NCBI GenBank assembly: GCA_000442125.1
Contig: KE546973.1
Coordinates: 1,364,001-1,428,000, forward strand
Direction of reading: 5' to 3'
DNA: 64,000 nt
Source of the DNA: Opeltia flavorubescens
Lineage: Eukaryota > Ascomycota > Lecanoromycetes > Teloschistales > Teloschistaceae
Shown: one piece after another, positions 37,127 through 48,311 of the stretch
Layout: each line of letters starts with the position of its first letter
Numbering within the stretch: position 1 is the first letter of the stretch
Notes under the pieces: generated by a model
What the model was told of the DNA's origin: nothing
What the model saw: only the letters and a program-made list of their open reading frames with translations
The model's database searches: none
Made by a program: the position numbers and the translations under genes

Positions 37127-38370
37127 ATGGTCTGTAGGTCTATGCTGTATGTATTAAATAGTCTCTTATATTCGACCTAGTCTAAGCAATATTTGACGAC
37201 GCACACCATTGACAACGGTATGCTAGACATGTCTCGATACTTTTTTTTATCTCTTGTCTGATTCCTGGGTAGCACATATCACTGACGTCTTCTGCCTTGC
37301 TGTTGCCCCGCATCAGATCATCTCTGCGTCTGGATCATCTTCAATAAAGATTTACTCTACTAGCGAACCCGACTTTCCACTCGTACAGACCTTAAATGCA
37401 GCACATAAGCTTGGCTGTCACCATTTAGCAGCGTCACAAGATGGATCTCATTTTGCAAGTGCTGGCTTCGGCGGTGATGTAAAGATCTGGCATTTTCAAG
37501 ACGGTAAATGGGTGGAGAAGGGCGAAATTACAGGTGCAGTTTAAATCCCCTAATCTCCCCAACGTCTTGAACGAGTACTGAAAATTTTTCTCAGATGGCA
37601 ACAAGGCAGGGGAGATATGGGCTATAGCTCTGTCCGCAGATGGCCAATATCTCGCCGCCACTTCTATTGATGGACGTATCAACGTCTGGGATAACGTTGG
37701 CGGTCACACGAAGATCCGCGAGTTTGAGACAAAAGGTAGCTTCGGCATGGCAATAGATCTCGTGAGGCTTTCCTTGGTAATTTATAGTCCAAGCTGAAAC
37801 TTTCAGTCTGTCGATGGTAGATTCACTGCATCCGGCCACGAGAATGGAGGGGTCTACATCTTCAGCAACGACACAGGGAGACTTCTACATTCGCTTCCCG
37901 GTAAGAGCCTTGACTGATGCTAGTCGTGCTCTTGTCTAACGAGTCCAGGTCTCATCAAACCTGTCAGAGCGGTAGCATTCTCACCAGGATGCAAACTACT
38001 TGCAGCTGCTGGTGATGCGAAAGTCATTGCTCTCTACGATGTTGCCGCTGGTGAACAAGTCGCGAATCTGACGGGCCATGGCGCTTGGATCTTCTCTCTG
38101 AGCTGGAGTGATACCGGCGAGTATCTGTTGAGCGGGTAAGTCTCGGTATGACTGCGATGAGACATCGGATTAATGGTGGCCGATAGAGCGTATGATGGAA
38201 GAGCTAAGGTCTGGTCAATCGATCAACGAGCTTGTGTAGCAACGCATACTGAGACCGACAAGACACTGTGGAGTGTCAAATGGCTGCCCAAGGTTGGGAG
38301 AGGCGAGGGCTTTGCGACTGCAGGAGCAAGTAGAAGTATATCATTCTACAGGGAAGCAATTGGAGGATGA
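37127..38370 (+). CDS. SKI8: Ski8-type WD40 protein (Ski complex / meiotic recombination)
   Basis: Seven exons (37127-37129, 37181-37217, 37273-37533, 37595-37761, 37807-37900, 37949-38135, 38187-38370) give 310 residues. The coding part of exon 1 is the ATG alone: exon 2 begins with the conserved SKQYLTTHTIDNAH but has no in-frame Met, and ATG at 37127 followed by GTCTGT fits. The propeller follows, e.g. SIKIYSTSEP, FASAGFGGDVKIWHFQDG, EIWAIALSADGQYLAATSIDG, VRAVAFSPGCKLLAAAGD and LTGHGAWIFSLSWSDTGEYLLSG. Ski8 bridges Ski2-Ski3 to assist the cytoplasmic exosome in 3'-5' mRNA decay and in several fungi also binds Spo11 for meiotic breaks. Confidence 0.9.
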
Positions 38371-38917
38371 AGCGTTGTCGTTCAAGTCGTAGTCCCCCGA
38401 GACAGATATCTTATTAGCCTGTTCAATACCTTCTCATCAAGCTTCAAGGCTACCTGCGAGCTATCCTCAGAGATACTCGTAAACGTAGAGGGATGGTAAT
38501 CGACTCGGCATGGCCAATGTGCTTTGCCCGTTTCATGGGTTCATGGACGATCGAGGACTTGGTACCTTGCATAAGGCTGCATGTCGTGCATGCGTTGCAT
38601 AACTTAGTGGGACTAGCGTTGAAGGAATTTAGGGGTCGCGTCTAAGTTTGTCGGCCAATCAAAGGGTCGGCTGTTTATGCTAATTTCGTTCCTTTTCCCT
38701 TTTCGCGCACCAAGCAACCTCCTGCTGTGAACCAACCTGAAGCACTTTCTCTTTCGCCTTTTCACCTTCGTTTCTATCCTAGCATCTCACCACAGTCACT
38801 CGTTCCAGAGTAGTGTTCTTGTCTATCAGCGTCTTTAGACTCGATCATCTTTACCTTCTTTAATTTTTCATCTACTTGCTTCTTAGACATCAAAGAAAAC
38901 ACTTCGCATTCCTCACT
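38371..38917. promoter_or_regulatory. Upstream region of the cell-wall protein gene
   Basis: A CCAAT box lies at 38655-38659, about 260 bp before the ATG. A pyrimidine-rich leader follows (about 38680-38900), as seen before well-expressed fungal genes. The factor using the site is not shown. Confidence 0.45.
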
Positions 38918-39766
38918 ATGTACGCCAAATCGACCATCTTCTTCGCCCTTTTCGCGGCTTCTACACAACTGGTTGCTGCTCTTCCTCCAGCATGTCTTTT
39001 GGCTGCCATTAAGTATGTTCTTGTGTGCGCTCCATCTGCAAGCAGTTGCTGACGCGTGTCGAAGCACCGAGGCCAACCCGGCCGACCTTCCAACCCTCTG
39101 TGGTTCCGATTCGTCGAAGGTGCAGGCGCAGATCAAGAAACTTTGCGGTGACAATACCGATGCAGCCATGAAGGCTTACAAGGAGACCTGCGGATCCGTT
39201 GGCGACAGCGTCTGTGAGTGAAGCTGGGATTGAATTCTTTTGGGGGGAAAATAGCGCTTACCGTGTTTCTTTCAGCAACAACTTCTGATTCAGCGTCTTC
39301 ATCGACCACTGCCTCTTCATCGGCTTCAACGACTGGCTCCGATTCTGAATCTGGTTCTGGCTCCGCTGTCACCTCTTCCGCCGCCGGTTCAGTCTCATCC
39401 GCGCCATATCCAATTGTCTACACCTCGACTTACTACGATACTGTCTGCTCATGCACCAAGACGACGTCCGTCAGGTGAGAAAGGACCGATGCTACCTTAT
39501 GCATCCTAATGCTGACCCTATCCTGTAGCTCTTCTTACGTCACCGGCTCAACCGGATTTGCGACTGGCACTGGTGCTCCATTCCCAACAGGTACTGGCTC
39601 ATCTGGTACTGGGTCAGGATCAGGTCCATCGGCCACTGGGTCTCCAATCTCGCCGGCTGCACCGATAGGCACTGGCTCTTCTCCATTCACCGGAGCTGCA
39701 AGCAGGACTGTTGGTTCTTTCGCTGCTGCAGGTTTAGCCNTACTGGGACTTGCGCTGGCCTTGTGA
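38918..39766 (+). CDS. GPI-type Ser/Thr-rich cell-wall protein with small Cys domain
   Basis: Exons 38918-39012, 39065-39213, 39276-39474 and 39529-39766 give 226 residues. A signal peptide (MYAKSTIFFALFAASTQLVAA) precedes a roughly 60-residue domain with four cysteines (PPACLLAAIN, LPTLC, IKKLC, KETC). A Ser/Thr-rich stalk follows that is likely O-glycosylated, then a VCSC pair, a Gly/Ser/Pro-rich spacer and a hydrophobic end (FAAAGLA...LGLALAL) that fits a GPI-attachment signal. The cysteine count is below that of a CFEM domain, so I do not call it CFEM. It probably is an abundant wall protein. Codon 39740-39742 has an undetermined first base. Confidence 0.85.
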
Positions 39767-40193
39767 ATCTCTTGATGCATATTTGTGGTTAATCTGGTGC
39801 ATTGTACATAGAGGTTCTGCTGGGCTGGTGCAACTAAAGCCTGTGGATTTGGGGGGTCATTATCTTTCGTTTCGATTCTCCGACAATCCAAGGCCTAATA
39901 TCTAGTACCCCTCAAGCTACAGCTTGCTAATGGAACGGTATTGAACGTCCAGAGAGCAGGCATCACGGTATTTGAGCAATTGGATCAGGGCTCGGACAGC
40001 AATTGTGTAGAATTTAGCAATTTAATTTATGCTGTCTCATGCTATGGCTTTGATAGTTCTGAGCACACTTTGTTACTTTGCTGCGTAATGACGAATAGTA
40101 ATTGGACCATGTCTACTTGATGCCAGGTACAGTCTTGATGCGCACACCATCAGTCGAGATTGCGGTTTCGCTTGTTGCCGTTCCACATTGAAA
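39767..40193. promoter_or_regulatory. Upstream region of the aconitase-family gene
   Basis: An ATTGG motif (inverted CCAAT) at 40101-40105 lies 89 bp before the start codon. A HAP-complex site would suit an iron-sulfur mitochondrial enzyme, but this is inference from a five-base motif. Confidence 0.4.
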
Positions 40194-42750
40194 ATGCCAA
40201 CCCTCAAAACAAGGCTCGTTAACAGAGCATTACACCCATTGAAGGTCAGTGTCGAAGACAGACAATGTAAATTCGTATCACTGACTTTGAGAAGGTTGGC
40301 AAATCAAATTACGGACCATCGATTCGTGGCAGAAGCTTTGCGACAGAAATCAAACCAACCTCTCCAGCACAATCCCATGTCTCGTCACGAACTCCACCGT
40401 ATGCAAAGATAATAAAGAGGCTACACGACGTACGAAGGATACTCGGTACTGGAAGAAAGTTGACACTCGCTGAGAAGATCCTTTACTCGCACCTTGATAA
40501 CCCTGAAGACTCGCTGCTATCAAACACCCAGAATGGCCTCCATATACGCGGAAATGCAAACCTCAAACTCAAACCAGACCGAGTGGCGATGCAAGATGCA
40601 TCGGCACAGATGGCACTCCTTCAATTCATGTCATGCGATCTCCCATCCTCAGCTGTTCCAACAAGTATACATTGCGATCACATGATTGTGGGCGAGCGTG
40701 GAGCTGATGTGGATCTACCCCAATCAATCACTGGCAATAAAGAAGTGTATGATTTCCTCGAATCAGCAGCGAAAAAGTATGGCATCGAGTTCTGGCCGCC
40801 AGGCGCAGGTATCATACATCAGACGGTTTTGGAAAACTATGCTGCCCCTGGGCTGATGATGCTGGGAACCGACAGTCATACACCTAATGCTGGTGGCTTG
40901 GGGGCGATTGCAATTGGTGTTGGAGGAGCAGATGCCGTCGATGCCATGGTCGATGCGCCATGGGAACTCAAAGCTCCAAGGATTCTGGGTGTGAAGCTCG
41001 AAGGCCGTTTGAGTGGTTGGGCGGCCCCTAAGGACATTATTATGAAATTGGCGGGATTTTTGACCGTTCGAGGAGGTACGGGTTTTGTCATTGAATACTT
41101 TGGACCAGGAGTGGAGACTCTCAGTTGCACTGGCATGGCGACAATCTGTAACATGGGAGGTACGTCTAGCCATCTTCATTGAAAAGATAAAGAATATGGA
41201 GGCTGACACATGCAAAACTTACAGCTGAAGTAGGCGCAACAACCTCACTGTTCCCATTCTCCGGCAGTATGGTTCCCTACCTGGAATCGACTCATAGAAA
41301 TTCAATTGCAACGGCTGCCTCAACGATTGCTTCAGTCCCTGGAGCATCGAGTCTTCTCTGCGCCGACCCAGAAGTGGACTATGACGAAGTTATCACAATC
41401 GACCTATCGACACTAGAACCACACATCAATGGACCATTTACCCCTGACCTCTCAACTCCATTGTCTCAATTCAAGGACGCCGTCAAAGTCAATTCTTGGC
41501 CGGAGAGTTTTGGTGCTGGACTCATAGGTAGCTGTACTAACAGCTCGTATGAAGATATGACCAGAGCCGAAGATCTGGTCAAACAAGCATCCGCTGCTGG
41601 CCTGCGACCAAAAGCCGACTTCTTCATCACCCCGGGTAGTGAGCAGATTCGAGCAACCCTCTCCCGCGACTCCACCTTAGACACCTTTTCTTCAGCTGGA
41701 GGAACTGTGCTTGCCAACGCTTGTGGTCCGTGTATTGGCCAATGGAAGCGTACCGATGGTGTCTCCAAAGGCGAGACAAACGCCATCTTCACCTCCTACA
41801 ACCGCAACTTCAAAGGCCGCAATGACGGCAATCCCTCAACAATGAACTTCCTTGCCTCTCCAGAACTCGTTACAGCAATGTCTTATGCCGGCTCAACAAC
41901 CTTCAACCCCCTAACCGACACTCTCCCTACACCCTCAGGCACACCATTCAGCTTCTCCCCACCCAGAGGTTCTGACCTCCCATCCGCCGGCTTTGCCCAA
42001 GGCAATCCTTCCTTCCTACCCACGCCTCCTATCCCCTCACCGTCTACTCCTGTCATTATCTCTCCCACCTCCTCCCGCCTTGCGGTTCTTGACCCCTTTT
42101 CCCCCTTCCCTTCTGAAGACCTCACCAACCTCCGTGTTCTCATAAAGATAAAAGGCCAATGCACGACTGACACCATTTCTGCCGCGGGACCGTGGCTCAA
42201 ATATAAAGGTCACCTACCTAACATATCTGCCAACACCCTCATCGGCGCCGTAAATGCCGAGACAGGGGAAACCAACGCCGCCTATGACCATTTTGCAGGT
42301 CTTGACCACCGGTTCGGTATTCCACAACTCGCAGAAGAATGGAAGAAAGAAGGTCATGAGTGGATGGTTGTAGCGGAAGATAATTACGGTGAAGGCTCCG
42401 CGAGAGAGCATGCTGCACTCCAACCTCGATACCTAGGCTGCCGCGTCATATTAGCCAAATCCTTTGCAAGGATCCACGAGACAAATTTGAAGAAACAAGG
42501 CGTTGTGCCCCTTGTTTTCGAGAAGAAGGGCGATTATGACGATATTGGAGCAGGGGATACGGTTACAACGGTGGGGTTATTGGAGATGTTGAGGAACGGT
42601 GGGAAAGGAGAGGTGTGGCTGAGGGTTGAGAAACGAGGAGGGAAGGGAGAGAAGGAGGTGAGGGTCAAGCATTCAATCAGCGAGGATCAAGCTGGATTCA
42701 TCCTGGCGGGAAGTGCATTGAATCTGTTGGCCAAGAAAGGCAAGGAGTAG
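40194..42750 (+). CDS. Mitochondrial aconitase-family hydratase (Aco2/AcoB type)
   Basis: Exons 40194-40244, 40295-41159 and 41225-42750 give 813 residues. A mitochondrial presequence ([17 protein letters not shown]...RSFATEI) leads into [20 protein letters not shown]. Aconitase landmarks follow: [40 protein letters not shown], the three cluster-ligand cysteines in [11 protein letters not shown] and [11 protein letters not shown], and [17 protein letters not shown] in the swivelling domain. A Pro/Ser-rich stretch (about residues 575-625) forms the linker between domains. In Aspergillus the second aconitase AcoB has been linked to homocitrate dehydration in lysine synthesis. Whether this gene serves lysine or citrate metabolism cannot be told from sequence alone. 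Confidence 0.92.
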
Positions 42751-42999
42751 GATGAGTGAGGCATATCGGGGTAGAGGGAAACTGATTATAGGGAATTAGA
42801 TATACCAGGAAAAGATTTAGTGCTTTTTTTTCTTGGTTTCAGCACTACACACCAAATCTACTAGAATGAACCGAGTAATCTAAATCGAATCTTTCTTTAT
42901 GGAGGTACTGGTGAGCACCTTATCTTATCGCATTTGGCTTTCACATGCAAAACGCCCGACCTCTCCTCGATCTCGTGGGAGCCGCTGCACAAGCACAAG

Positions 43000-44626
43000 A
43001 TGCAATCGAAACACTGCTTTCGCGTAATACCTCGAGCTCGCTCCATTGCAAGGCCCAAGAGATGGCAATTGAGTTCGAGTCATGCGCGCCAGCTTCATGT
43101 CTCGCTCAGACGGCAAACCGATGGAGTCTTCAAAGAGCTCACCGAGATGAGGGTCCGAACGCCGTGGATCGAAGCATTGAGGAAGAATGAGAAAGAGGAT
43201 ATCGATCCAAATCGACATTCTAGCACGCCAGCTACGCCATCAAACAAAGACCTAACGCCCAAGCGAATGGCAGACAGCTATCACCGAGTTGTACGTCGGA
43301 CGAATAATACCCGATGATTTGATTGACCGCTGACTGACTGGTACAGGAGTAGGTGATACCTCTTGCTCAAGATCCATGGCTGCTGGACAATTACCTCAAT
43401 GCCAGCGGGCATATCCGGTAGGTCGATATCACGGCAATCGGTCATCATGATGCTAAGGTCTACGGAAGATTGGGTACGATCTTCATGGACCTGGATGCAC
43501 TGTCAGGTGTCATAGCCTACAAGCATACGGGGGAATCCGTGACTACCGTCACTGCGGCCGTTGATCGAATCACCATCAATCATCCCCTGAACGAACTATG
43601 TGACCTTGAGTTGTCCGGTCAAGTCACCTTTGCAACCGGTAGAAGCAGCATGGAGATCTCCATTCAAGTCGCCAAAGTGCCTAAGGAAGGAGCCATTGTG
43701 CAGAACGAGGATGTACTGATGACTTGCGCCTTCACCATGGTGTCCTTGGATCTGAACACGAAGAAACCGGTCGCTATTTCTCCTGTAAAGATCGAGACAG
43801 AGGAGGAGAAACGCCTTTTTGCGTTGGGAGAGAGGAACTACAACGCAAAGAAAGCCAGGGCGAAGACAGGCTTGAGGAGACAAACGCCGAATGACGAGGA
43901 AAGTGACCTCATCCATGCAATGTGGCTTCGACAGCTCGAATATCACGGTACGTTCACGCACAAACCCTTCGCCGATCCTACTCTCCCTTTCCCTCCCCTT
44001 TCCCACCCAAAAAATCACCAACACGCCACCTCTCAACCAAGCAACTCACTGACCAAAACCCAAACCCCACTCTAGACCCCAATAACCCCCTCCGCAAACC
44101 TACAAACACCCACTACATGTCCACCACAACCCTGCACTCCTCCCAGATCATGCAGCCGCAGTACCGAAACCGCCACAACTTCATGATCTTCGGCGGCTAC
44201 CTCCTAAAGACAACCTTCGAACTCGCCTTCTGCTGCGCAGCAGCCTTCTCCCACTCCAGACCTACATTCCTCTCCCTCGACCCAAGCACATTCGAGAATC
44301 CGGTTCCGGTAGGCAGTGTGCTGTATTTGAAGGCCACAGTGGCGTACACTGAGCCGAGTACTACATCTACAACCAAAAGCTCGGAAAATGGAGATGGTAA
44401 TGGCTCTGAGACGACAAGGGTGCAGATTCGCATCGACTCAAAAGTCAGGGATATTGAACACGGGTCCAGCACCAAACCTACGGGGCAGTTCAATTATACA
44501 TTTGCTGTGGAGGGGGATATCGGTGTTGTGCCGCAGACTTATGAGGAGTTTATGGTATGGGTGGATGCGAGGAGGAGAGCTGAAAGGGTGAGGGGGAGTA
44601 TTGATTCCGAGGCTAAGGGTTTGTAA
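43000..44626 (+). CDS. Mitochondrial acyl-CoA thioesterase, double hotdog (ACOT9-like)
   Basis: Exons 43000-43290, 43353-43417, 43469-43947 and 44076-44626 give 461 residues. The first 35 residues are Arg-rich without acids and look like a mitochondrial presequence. Conserved parts are KRMADSYHRVVIPLAQD, YLNASGHIRLGTIFMDLDAL and SGVIAYKHTGESV (first hotdog domain), then SSQIMQPQYRNRHNFMIFGG and YLLKTTFELAFCCAA (second). ACOT9-type enzymes hydrolyse acyl-CoA to free acid and CoA in mitochondria. The exon junctions at 43290/43353 and 43417/43469 each restore conserved residues. A Thr/Ser-rich loop (about residues 375-385) is a lineage insert. Confidence 0.88.
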
Positions 44627-44989
44627 GGGGGAGGGTCGAAAGGTTGGGAGGGAATTGGGAATGGAGGTGGAGGTGGTGGAGGTGAAGCGTAAGAGGTGAG
44701 GCGAAGGGATGGGTGGAGGATTACAGTGAGAAAGCGATGTCAAGGTAGGGACCATGAAGTGGGTGTAGATTAATGATAAAGCAATGGAATTTGTCTGTGG
44801 AGACTATTTGCAGAGTAGATCACGAAATGCGCTAGGGGCGAGACGGGCGTATGTATCTCTATGTTCCTTTACCAAGATCCAAGGCAGATAATATTTAAGC
44901 ATAAACTCTGGACGTCGACATAATCGATGAGACTATCTATGTACATTTAGTTGGTGAAAACAGTTGTACATATACTGTGGTCCAAAAGG
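44627..44989. other. Intergenic, between thioesterase and tRNA genes
   Basis: 3' flank of the ACOT9-like gene. Nothing else is supported. Confidence 0.5.
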
Positions 44990-44996
44990 AAAAAAA
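44990..44996 (-). terminator. RNA polymerase III terminator of the tRNA-Val gene
   Basis: On the minus strand a run of seven T starts one base after the tRNA discriminator base. This is a standard Pol III stop signal and suggests that the unusual tRNA gene is, or recently was, transcribed. Confidence 0.75.
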
Positions 44997-44997
44997 T

Positions 44998-45153
44998 TGA
45001 TCAGACAGGGACTCGAACCCGGGACCTTCTCCGGTTTAGATCACAGGCTTGTCAACGCCTGGATCATTGTTAAGGAGACGTGATAACCCTGTATACTGTG
45101 AGTACTTAAGTCGATGATTGGAGGCGGTAGACTAACAACTACACCATCCGACC
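44998..45153 (-). tRNA. tRNA-Val (anticodon AAC) with anticodon intron and D-loop insertion
   Basis: On the minus strand the acceptor halves GGTCGGA (45153-45147) and TCTGATC (45005-44999) pair with two G-T wobbles. The anticodon stem TCTCC (45078-45074) pairs with GGAGA (45032-45028); its loop TTAACA carries AAC at 45071-45069, so the call is valine. The T arm has GGTTCGAGTCC with one C-T mismatch. Two interruptions are seen. About 34 nt (45067-45034) follow position 37, the normal nuclear intron site, and form a strong hairpin (CCAGGC/GCCTG). A further 48 nt (about 45135-45088) split the D loop, where a usual gene would read AGTTGGTTATCAC. The second interruption is not a known fungal intron position. 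The gene may be a pseudogene or carry an ectopic intron. Confidence 0.7.
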
Positions 45154-45653
45154 AATTGTGATGGGAACTGGCCTAGCAAAATTTTTATATTTTTTAAAAA
45201 CTCCGAAGGACAGTGCCTATCCCGGACAAGAACGGGGATAAAACCGCTTTAATAAGAGCAGGAGGGGGCACCAGGAGCATCGAGAAAGTATTTAAGGAAC
45301 TTGGGGGACTCACTGTAGCAAAGGAAGAGAGGCTCTGATTTCTTAAATACAGCGTGATTTTGCTGCACCTTACTCAGCTGTAGCTACTTCTGCTATGTAC
45401 CAAATCTTATGCCTTGATTCTTTCCGTCGTGACCGAGACCCCTTACAAAGGTCACTCAATATGATTACATGCCGAGTCACTCCACCGCCTTCTTCAAATC
45501 ATGCTTTTCTCCTCAATTTTCAAGATATCGAAATGCACCAAGGGAGATAGAAGTTCCAGACCCATATCTCAAAATATCTTCTGTTCCACGACCATTCCGA
45601 TAAGTCTCATATCTTTGTCTCTTAGCATACACAAAAGCAAAGACGTCCCTCGC
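45154..45653. other. Intergenic
   Basis: Region upstream of the tRNA gene and 3' flank of NDC1. No gene is supported. Confidence 0.5.
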
Positions 45654-47688
45654 TCAACCTTTCTGCCCCATCCCAGCAATCCTCCTTGCAACTTCAAGCT
45701 CCCTTTCCCCCAACCCAATCTCCCCCGCAAACCCCCCAAACCCATCTAGAATCTCGTCTAAACCCCCTCTCAACATCCCCAACACAGTCTCCACATCCTC
45801 CACCTTCCGATTCCCTTCTGAAAACCCCACATCCGTCCAATGCGGCGCCAGCGTTCTCGTAAATCCATCTAGCGCCTGATACGCACCGACAAAAGTCCGT
45901 ACCAGAAGCGGGATATCCCTCGCGACCTTCCCGAAAGAATCTTCCTGTATACTATTCGTGGCCAGTGTAGTCAGAGAAATGATAGCATAGACAATAATCT
46001 GCAAATCCGAATACGGTTGTGCGAAAACTATAGACATGAGACGGCGGGCAAAGGTTTGGCGGAAAGGGGTGGCTATCTGCCAGTGTAGGGCGTTCGTCAT
46101 GGAGGTACTGAATGTAGATTGTGCCTTTTGGACAGTAACGGTTTGTTGGTAGGCTTGCGGGATGAGATTTCTGCGCGCGGTCTCGAGGTATTGGCTTGGG
46201 CTTCCGGGCTGAGGGCTGTTGCCGTATGATTTGGCGAAGGAGCCGACTTGTCTTTCTACCCTTTCTCGTCGCGTGGATGGGGGAGGAGGGTTCAGGAGCA
46301 CGGGTTCTTCTTTGAGCGGGGCGCCGAGGCGGGGGAGGGATTGAAGTTGTGACGGGTCGATGGCGGGATGTTGTTGCTGCGTTATACCCTTTTGGTGGGT
46401 GGAGATGCGGATCGTGATTTCTTGAATAATTTTGAGGCATTCGGTGGAAATTTGTGACCATGCTGGTCCGCCAGGGCGGTCGATGTCTTTAAAAATGGTA
46501 ACACGACGTTCGGGGTACTGCTTGCTGATCTTTACTAATTCCCAGAAGGCGAAGGTCTGACGGAGTGATTAGCGAAATCAATGAAGAGGCCGTGAGTGAC
46601 TTTACCTTCACGACTTGCTTTCTTGATTTTAAGCCATTGATCAAACTTCCGTTTGGATCATTCGACTCCTGGGTAAGCGGTTGGCCTCGTTTTAATGGCT
46701 CTTGCGCAACGTACGCGTCGAAAGCCAGATTGGAACCCTGCCATAGAAGGAGAAGGCAAAAGCCAGAGACGAGGGAACGGAAGATAAGGGTGTAGTGATA
46801 TGGCGGGACATAAGAAATTTCAGCCGCGCCTGGGATATCCCATCCAAGAAACCGGGCACATGCGAGCGAAGTCTGCCATGCCGTTTTGCGTACTGTGAGT
46901 GAGTAGAAGATAGGTCCAAGGATGACTGAAACAAGACTGATGGCCCCAATCTCTCGCAGCAACCCAAGTACTCTTGACTTCATTTGCTCCACTGGGTTTG
47001 CAGGAACTCGAGGCTGTTCATTCAACGACCTGGCACTATATGGACTACTGACTGTAATCCTGATCATGTCATAGTCGAAGCCAAGATGAAGTGTTGTCTG
47101 GAGAAGAGCCAGGCCCAAATATAAGCTCCGAAGGTATATCGGCCGTTCGTTCAGCCGTTGTCTTTCCCACGACCTAGTATAATCAGTCATCATTGTCATG
47201 GACTATATGCGGTACTCTGTCCGTACCGTCCCTGGATGACCCAATTTAAGTTGGCTCCCTTCGACACCGACCAGATGTAGACTTCACTGAATAGCAAAGC
47301 CGATAAAATGTAGCAGAAGGACGTCTCAAGAACATCTCTGCGGTATAGGTAGTGTTTGAAGGTTTGGAAAGAAGAGGGTGTCGACCGCCTTCCACAATGA
47401 AGCTGAGCGACCCGGAGGACGAAGACAAGGAGAGGGGACAGGAAGAGGAGGAGGGTGCGGATGCCAGCTTTGCCGAGTGGGAACCATGACCACAGGACTG
47501 TGAATTGTTAGACGAGCTCCATGCAGAAGAGATCTAGCGGAGACAGACTTACGAGAAGACCAGTCACCGATTAAAATAGCTTCCGCATAACAGATCAGCA
47601 AAGCAATGCCGGCAGCATGAGTGAACCTTCGATGGAGGGCTAGCGTTAGGAATTCTCGATACAGACGACTCCGGATTGGAGCTGGCAT
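45654..47688 (-). CDS. NDC1: Nuclear pore / spindle pole body membrane nucleoporin Ndc1
   Basis: Exons 47688-47553, 47497-47227, 47173-46606 and 46556-45654 give 625 residues. The N-terminal half has about six membrane spans, among them FTHAAGIALLICYAEAILIG, TLLLFLSPLLVFVLRVAQL, CYILSALLFSEVYIWSV, SLYLGLALLQTTLHLGFDY, SLVSVILGPIFYSLTVR and LVSGFCLLLLWQGSNLAFD. A soluble C-terminal half follows with TFAFWELVKISKQYPERRVTIF and SLPRLGAPLKEEPVLLNPP, both typical of fungal Ndc1. Ndc1 anchors nuclear pores and spindle pole bodies in the nuclear envelope. RAE1, another pore-linked gene, lies 11 kb away. Confidence 0.92.
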
Positions 47689-48311
47689 GATTACTGACAG
47701 GTTGCCAGGTCATTGGGAATGTGAAAATAGAGAAAGTCTTCTTAGTAGACGGCTTGCCCCAGGTATGACAACCATGTTTACATCAGAAGTCTGGAAAGAA
47801 AAATCATGTATTAGCGCGTCTAGCACGTGTATGTCAGAAAATGATCTGAATCCCCATAACCAATGAATCGGTAGGTCGATTATACGAGTCCACGATAATG
47901 AATTGGGCCATTTTGCCTAAATTTGCAGGACGTGACTTGCAAAAGATATTTTGGACCTATATGACGTGATAACACAAAATTGATTTTGATCGTATGGAGA
48001 CTATATGAGTGCCTCCAGAACCCACTCATTCTGAAGGTGCCGCAAGACCACCCCAGAGCATGGTAACAAACAAAGAAAACGCCCCTCATGCCTTCGTAAT
48101 AACGTGCTTGAACAAGACTGGTGGGTATGAGCATTTGTGGCCATTCCATCGCGAAAGAAACCCTATTACACCCATCATTCAACCCATTGATGCAATCAAA
48201 CCAAGCCAACCAGTGGTCGAGCGGTGGAGTGCATCAGCAACTGCCTCCATTTTGAGCGTGGTCTTGGTTAGGCCAAGACTTGTAGAAAGTGAAGTCTGGG
48301 GATGCCACGTG
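47689..48311. other. Intergenic
   Basis: NDC1 promoter region and 3' flank of the C2H2 factor gene. No gene is supported. Confidence 0.5.

Noticed and set aside
38918-39766. CFEM-domain protein
   Set aside because: Too few cysteines and wrong spacing for the eight-cysteine CFEM pattern.
40194-42750. Homoaconitase Lys4 as identity for the aconitase-family gene
   Set aside because: The sequence around [21 protein letters not shown] and the N-terminus fit the second mitochondrial aconitase group rather than Lys4.
45035-45066. Separate tRNA-Asp on the plus strand (TTGTCAA loop)
   Set aside because: The CAGGC/GCCTG hairpin has an eight-base loop and no matching acceptor, D or T arms; it is better explained as the folded intron of tRNA-Val.
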